Below, in pieces: positions 62,156-64,000 of a DNA stretch of 64,000 bases; within the stretch, counting starts at the first letter, position 1; each line of letters opens with the position of its first letter. The stretch is taken from NCBI RefSeq assembly GCF_018130825.1, contig NZ_JAFCJS010000001.1:992001-1056000 (forward strand). Reading direction: 5' to 3'. The stretch comes from Bradyrhizobium liaoningense. GTDB lineage: Bacteria; Pseudomonadota; Alphaproteobacteria; Rhizobiales; Xanthobacteraceae. The translations under genes and the position numbers were made by a program. The notes under the pieces were generated by a model. That model saw only the letters and a program-made list of their open reading frames with translations, was not told where the DNA came from and did no database searches.

Positions 62156-62800
62156 TCAGGAATGAATTCGGCGCCGCGCAAGCTCGCCGAGATAGGCGCA
62201 GAACATGTCGGCCAGTCCGTCGGCCTGGCGCGCGATCTCCGTTTCGATGCGCGGCGCCTCCGAGAACCGCTTGCCGACCTCGCTCAGCGTCGTCGTGATC
62301 AACTCGCCGGCGAGAGCGCGCGTCGCATCCGTTGCCTTGGGCAGCGCCTCCCGCATGAACGCCGCGACGATTCCCCTTCCGGCAGCGCGCGCCTCTTGCG
62401 CCTCGGGGGCATCGCGATAGAGCGGCGCGGCGTCGCTGAGAGCGGTGCGGATCGCGGCCTCCTCGCACTCCGAGCGGATGAAGGCATGGACCAGCGCGCG
62501 CAGCCGCAGCGGCGGCGCCTTCGCACCGTCCGCGAGGATGCCGCGCAGCATGTCGCTCGTGCGCCGCCACTCATCGCTCTGGAGGCGGAACAGGATCGCC
62601 GCCTTGTTCGGAAAATATTGATAGAGCGACCCGACGCTGACCCCGGCCCGCTCCGCCACCCGCGCCGTGGTGAAACGCTGCGCACCCTCCTTCGCCAGAA
62701 CCTGAACAGCCGCATCCAGAATGGCCGCAACCAGCTCCGTGGAGCGCGCCTGCTGCGGCTGTTTTCGCGAGGAAACTGAACGGCTTCGACGATCGGCCAT
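62156..62800 (-). CDS. TetR/AcrR-family transcriptional regulator
   Basis: 214 residues. N-terminal helix-turn-helix (about 15-65): RSTELVAAILDAAVQVLAKEGAQRFTTARVAERAGVSVGSLYQYFPNKAAIL. C-terminal ligand domain includes RTALSDAAPLYRDAPEAQEARAAGRGIVAAFMREAL. ATG 62800 preferred over TTG 62815. It is divergent from an O-methyltransferase gene, with a palindrome in between; probably represses that gene and itself. Inducer unknown. Confidence 0.92.
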   Translation of the reverse strand: MADRRSRSVSSRKQPQQARSTELVAAILDAAVQVLAKEGAQRFTTARVAERAGVSVGSLYQYFPNKAAILFRLQSDEWRRTSDMLRGILADGAKAPPLRLRALVHAFIRSECEEAAIRTALSDAAPLYRDAPEAQEARAAGRGIVAAFMREALPKATDATRALAGELITTTLSEVGKRFSEAPRIETEIARQADGLADMFCAYLGELARRRIHS

Positions 62801-62827
62801 CGCGCCCTTGGACAATGCGAATAGCGA

Positions 62828-62847
62828 ATGCGACGAATTAGTCGTAT
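62828..62847. promoter_or_regulatory. TetR operator candidate
   Basis: 20-base palindrome ATGCGACGAATTAGTCGTAT, eight of ten pairs symmetric about the AATT centre, in the 97-base divergent gap between the TetR gene and the methyltransferase gene. Placement and symmetry are those of a TetR-family site. Confidence 0.68.
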
Positions 62848-62897
62848 TTCAGCTTCCGCGCAAGCACGCGCTTGTTCGCGATCTCTGGAGACCGGAA

Positions 62898-63587
62898 ATG
62901 ACCACCATCACATCGCTTGCGCCGCTGCTGGATCGCCTCTTCCTCGAGGCCGAGGCCGCAAGCGGCACAACGCACGCCGCCGTCGCCGATCTGTCCGACG
63001 CCGAGCGGGAACGGATGCTGCGGAGCAAGACCGACTACCGCGATCTCTATCGACGCCTGAAGGACGCGCCGCTCGCGGTCTCGCGCGAGACGGGTCACCT
63101 GCTCTACATGCTGGCGCGCAGCTCCAGCGCCAAAGCGATCGTCGAGTTCGGCACCTCGTTCGGCCTCTCGACCCTGCACCTTGCCGCAGGCCTGCGCGAC
63201 AATGGCGGCGGTCGCCTCATCACCAGCGAGTTCGAGCCGTCGAAGGCCGCGCGGGCGCGGGAGAACCTGTCGGCCGGCGGCTTGATCGACCTCGTCGAAA
63301 TCCGCGAAGGCGACGCGCTGCAAACGCTGGGTGCCGATCTGCCGGATACGATCGATCTCGTGCTGCTCGACGGCGCCAAGGCGCTCTACCCTGAAATCCT
63401 GGATCTGGTCGAAGGCCATCTCAGGCCGGGTGCGATCATCGTCGCCGATAACGCCGACCACAGCCCCGACTATCTGGCGCGAGTGCGCGCCCCCGGAAGC
63501 GGCTACATGTCCACGCCCTTTGCCGAAGACGTCGAACTCTCCGTGCGGATCAACAGCGCCGCTCCCGGAACCACCACAAGAGCTTGA
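62898..63587 (+). CDS. SAM-dependent O-methyltransferase (CCoAOMT-like)
   Basis: 229 residues. Catechol/caffeoyl-CoA O-methyltransferase fold: RETGHLLYMLARSSSAKAIVEFGTSFGLSTLHLAAGLRDNGGGRLITSEFEPSKAARARENL, IDLVEIREGDALQTL, DLVLLDGAKALYPEILDLVEGHLRPGAIIVADNADHSP. The metal-binding aspartate and DN pair are present. ATG 62898 after TGGAG; the long upstream extension is shadow. It is under probable control of the divergent TetR regulator. Substrate unknown, perhaps a phenolic that also induces the regulator. Confidence 0.9.
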   Translation: MTTITSLAPLLDRLFLEAEAASGTTHAAVADLSDAERERMLRSKTDYRDLYRRLKDAPLAVSRETGHLLYMLARSSSAKAIVEFGTSFGLSTLHLAAGLRDNGGGRLITSEFEPSKAARARENLSAGGLIDLVEIREGDALQTLGADLPDTIDLVLLDGAKALYPEILDLVEGHLRPGAIIVADNADHSPDYLARVRAPGSGYMSTPFAEDVELSVRINSAAPGTTTRA

Positions 63588-63731
63588 AGCCGCCGCACGA
63601 TTCGCCGCGCGGCGGTTTCAGTGCGCTCCCGACATGTCGCAGGCTCGTCACTGACACGTGATAACGGTTGAAGGCAAAGGCCGCGCTCCGCATGCTAAAC
63701 ATACCTACCGCGCGGTATCTTTCTTGCCGCC

Positions 63732-64000
63732 ATGCCCGAGCCAGACATGACCTCCGCCTTCAACGCCTACGCAGCGCTTGCCCTCGCCATCGTCTTCGAG
63801 GTCACCGCGTCCGCCTTCCTGCAGCAGTCCGCGCAGTTCACGCGGCCGTGGCCGACGCTCGCCATGGTGCTGTTCTATGTCGCCTCGTTCTATGCGCTGT
63901 CGGTCGCGATCCGGGTCATCCCCTTGAGCATCGCCTATGCGATCTGGGGCGGGGTCGGCATCATCCTGACCGCGACCGTCTCGTTCGTGCTGTTCCGGCA
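63732..64000 (+). CDS. Small multidrug resistance (SMR) family transporter, partial
   Basis: Runs off the right edge; 89 codons visible. Sequence YAALALAIVFEVTASAFLQQSAQFTRPWPTLAMVLFYVASFYALSVAIRVIPLSIAYAIWGGVGIILTATVSFVLF shows three of the four membrane helices. The membrane-embedded glutamate is in IVFEVTAS, the position that couples drug export to protons in EmrE. The TRPWPT and IAYAIWGGVGI motifs are standard. ATG 63732 or 63747. Confidence 0.92.
   Translation, partial: MPEPDMTSAFNAYAALALAIVFEVTASAFLQQSAQFTRPWPTLAMVLFYVASFYALSVAIRVIPLSIAYAIWGGVGIILTATVSFVLFR

Noticed and set aside
1..64000. tRNA, rRNA, CRISPR arrays, transposases, phage genes
   Set aside because: No cloverleaf, rRNA segment, regularly spaced repeats or recombinase motifs were seen in the gaps or frames.

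Overview
The window looks like a chromosomal segment of an alphaproteobacterium in the Bradyrhizobium/Nitrobacteraceae group. This rests on high G+C, GTG/TTG starts, family content (BA14K, DUF1236 and DUF2155 proteins, NDUFA12, B12-dependent NrdJ, an RNase E with a large S1 insertion), GGAAC-N17-GTT promoters of the EcfG type, and palindromic intergenic repeats. No rRNA, tRNA, CRISPR array, prophage or transposase was recognised. The assignment is by inspection, without a database search.

Layout. 0-6.2 kb: envelope and RNA turnover (penicillin-binding protein 1A, partial; peptidoglycan amidase; RNase E with a long leader and a clear terminator). 6.2-15.9 kb: accessory metabolism (XRE-cupin regulator divergent from an amidase / D-amino-acid dehydrogenase pair; TPR-glycosyltransferase protein; MmyB-type regulator divergent from an SDR enzyme; DctA; BioY). 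15.9-28.2 kb: aminotransferase, M48 protease, DsbA-like protein, DUF1236 protein, then the fatty-acid/shikimate block aroQ-accB-accC. A three-gene two-component operon with an EcfG-type promoter lies between accC and aat-DUF2155. 28.4-35.4 kb: esterase, BASS-like transporter, frameshifted methyltransferase, GlxA-type regulator and DJ-1/PfpI protein, DUF899 protein, NDUFA12, BA14K protein. 35.7-42.4 kb: response regulator plus hybrid kinase, a substrate-binding protein coupled to a membrane adenylate cyclase, and an EamA exporter. 43.2-46.9 kb: nrdJ. 47-59 kb: a gene-poor-looking accessory stretch of small secreted or membrane proteins, coiled-coil proteins, a phasin-like protein, a lytic transglycosylase and a decayed fragment of its paralogue, and four palindromic repeat elements. 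59-64 kb: an M15-like peptidase, pdxY, paiB-like, a TetR regulator divergent from an O-methyltransferase, and a partial SMR transporter.

The most interesting links are regulatory. Four well-formed EcfG-type promoters were found, upstream of the DUF1236 gene, the CHASE3 kinase / response regulator / HWE-like kinase operon, the BA14K gene and a small repeat protein. This suggests that the window holds general-stress-response effectors and possibly a stress-sensing input. The second candidate system is the substrate-binding-protein plus receptor-cyclase pair at 38.7-41.5 kb, whose base composition differs from its surroundings. The third is a three-gene cluster of uncharacterised coiled-coil, membrane and basic proteins at 53.3-55.2 kb. 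All functional statements are homology by eye.
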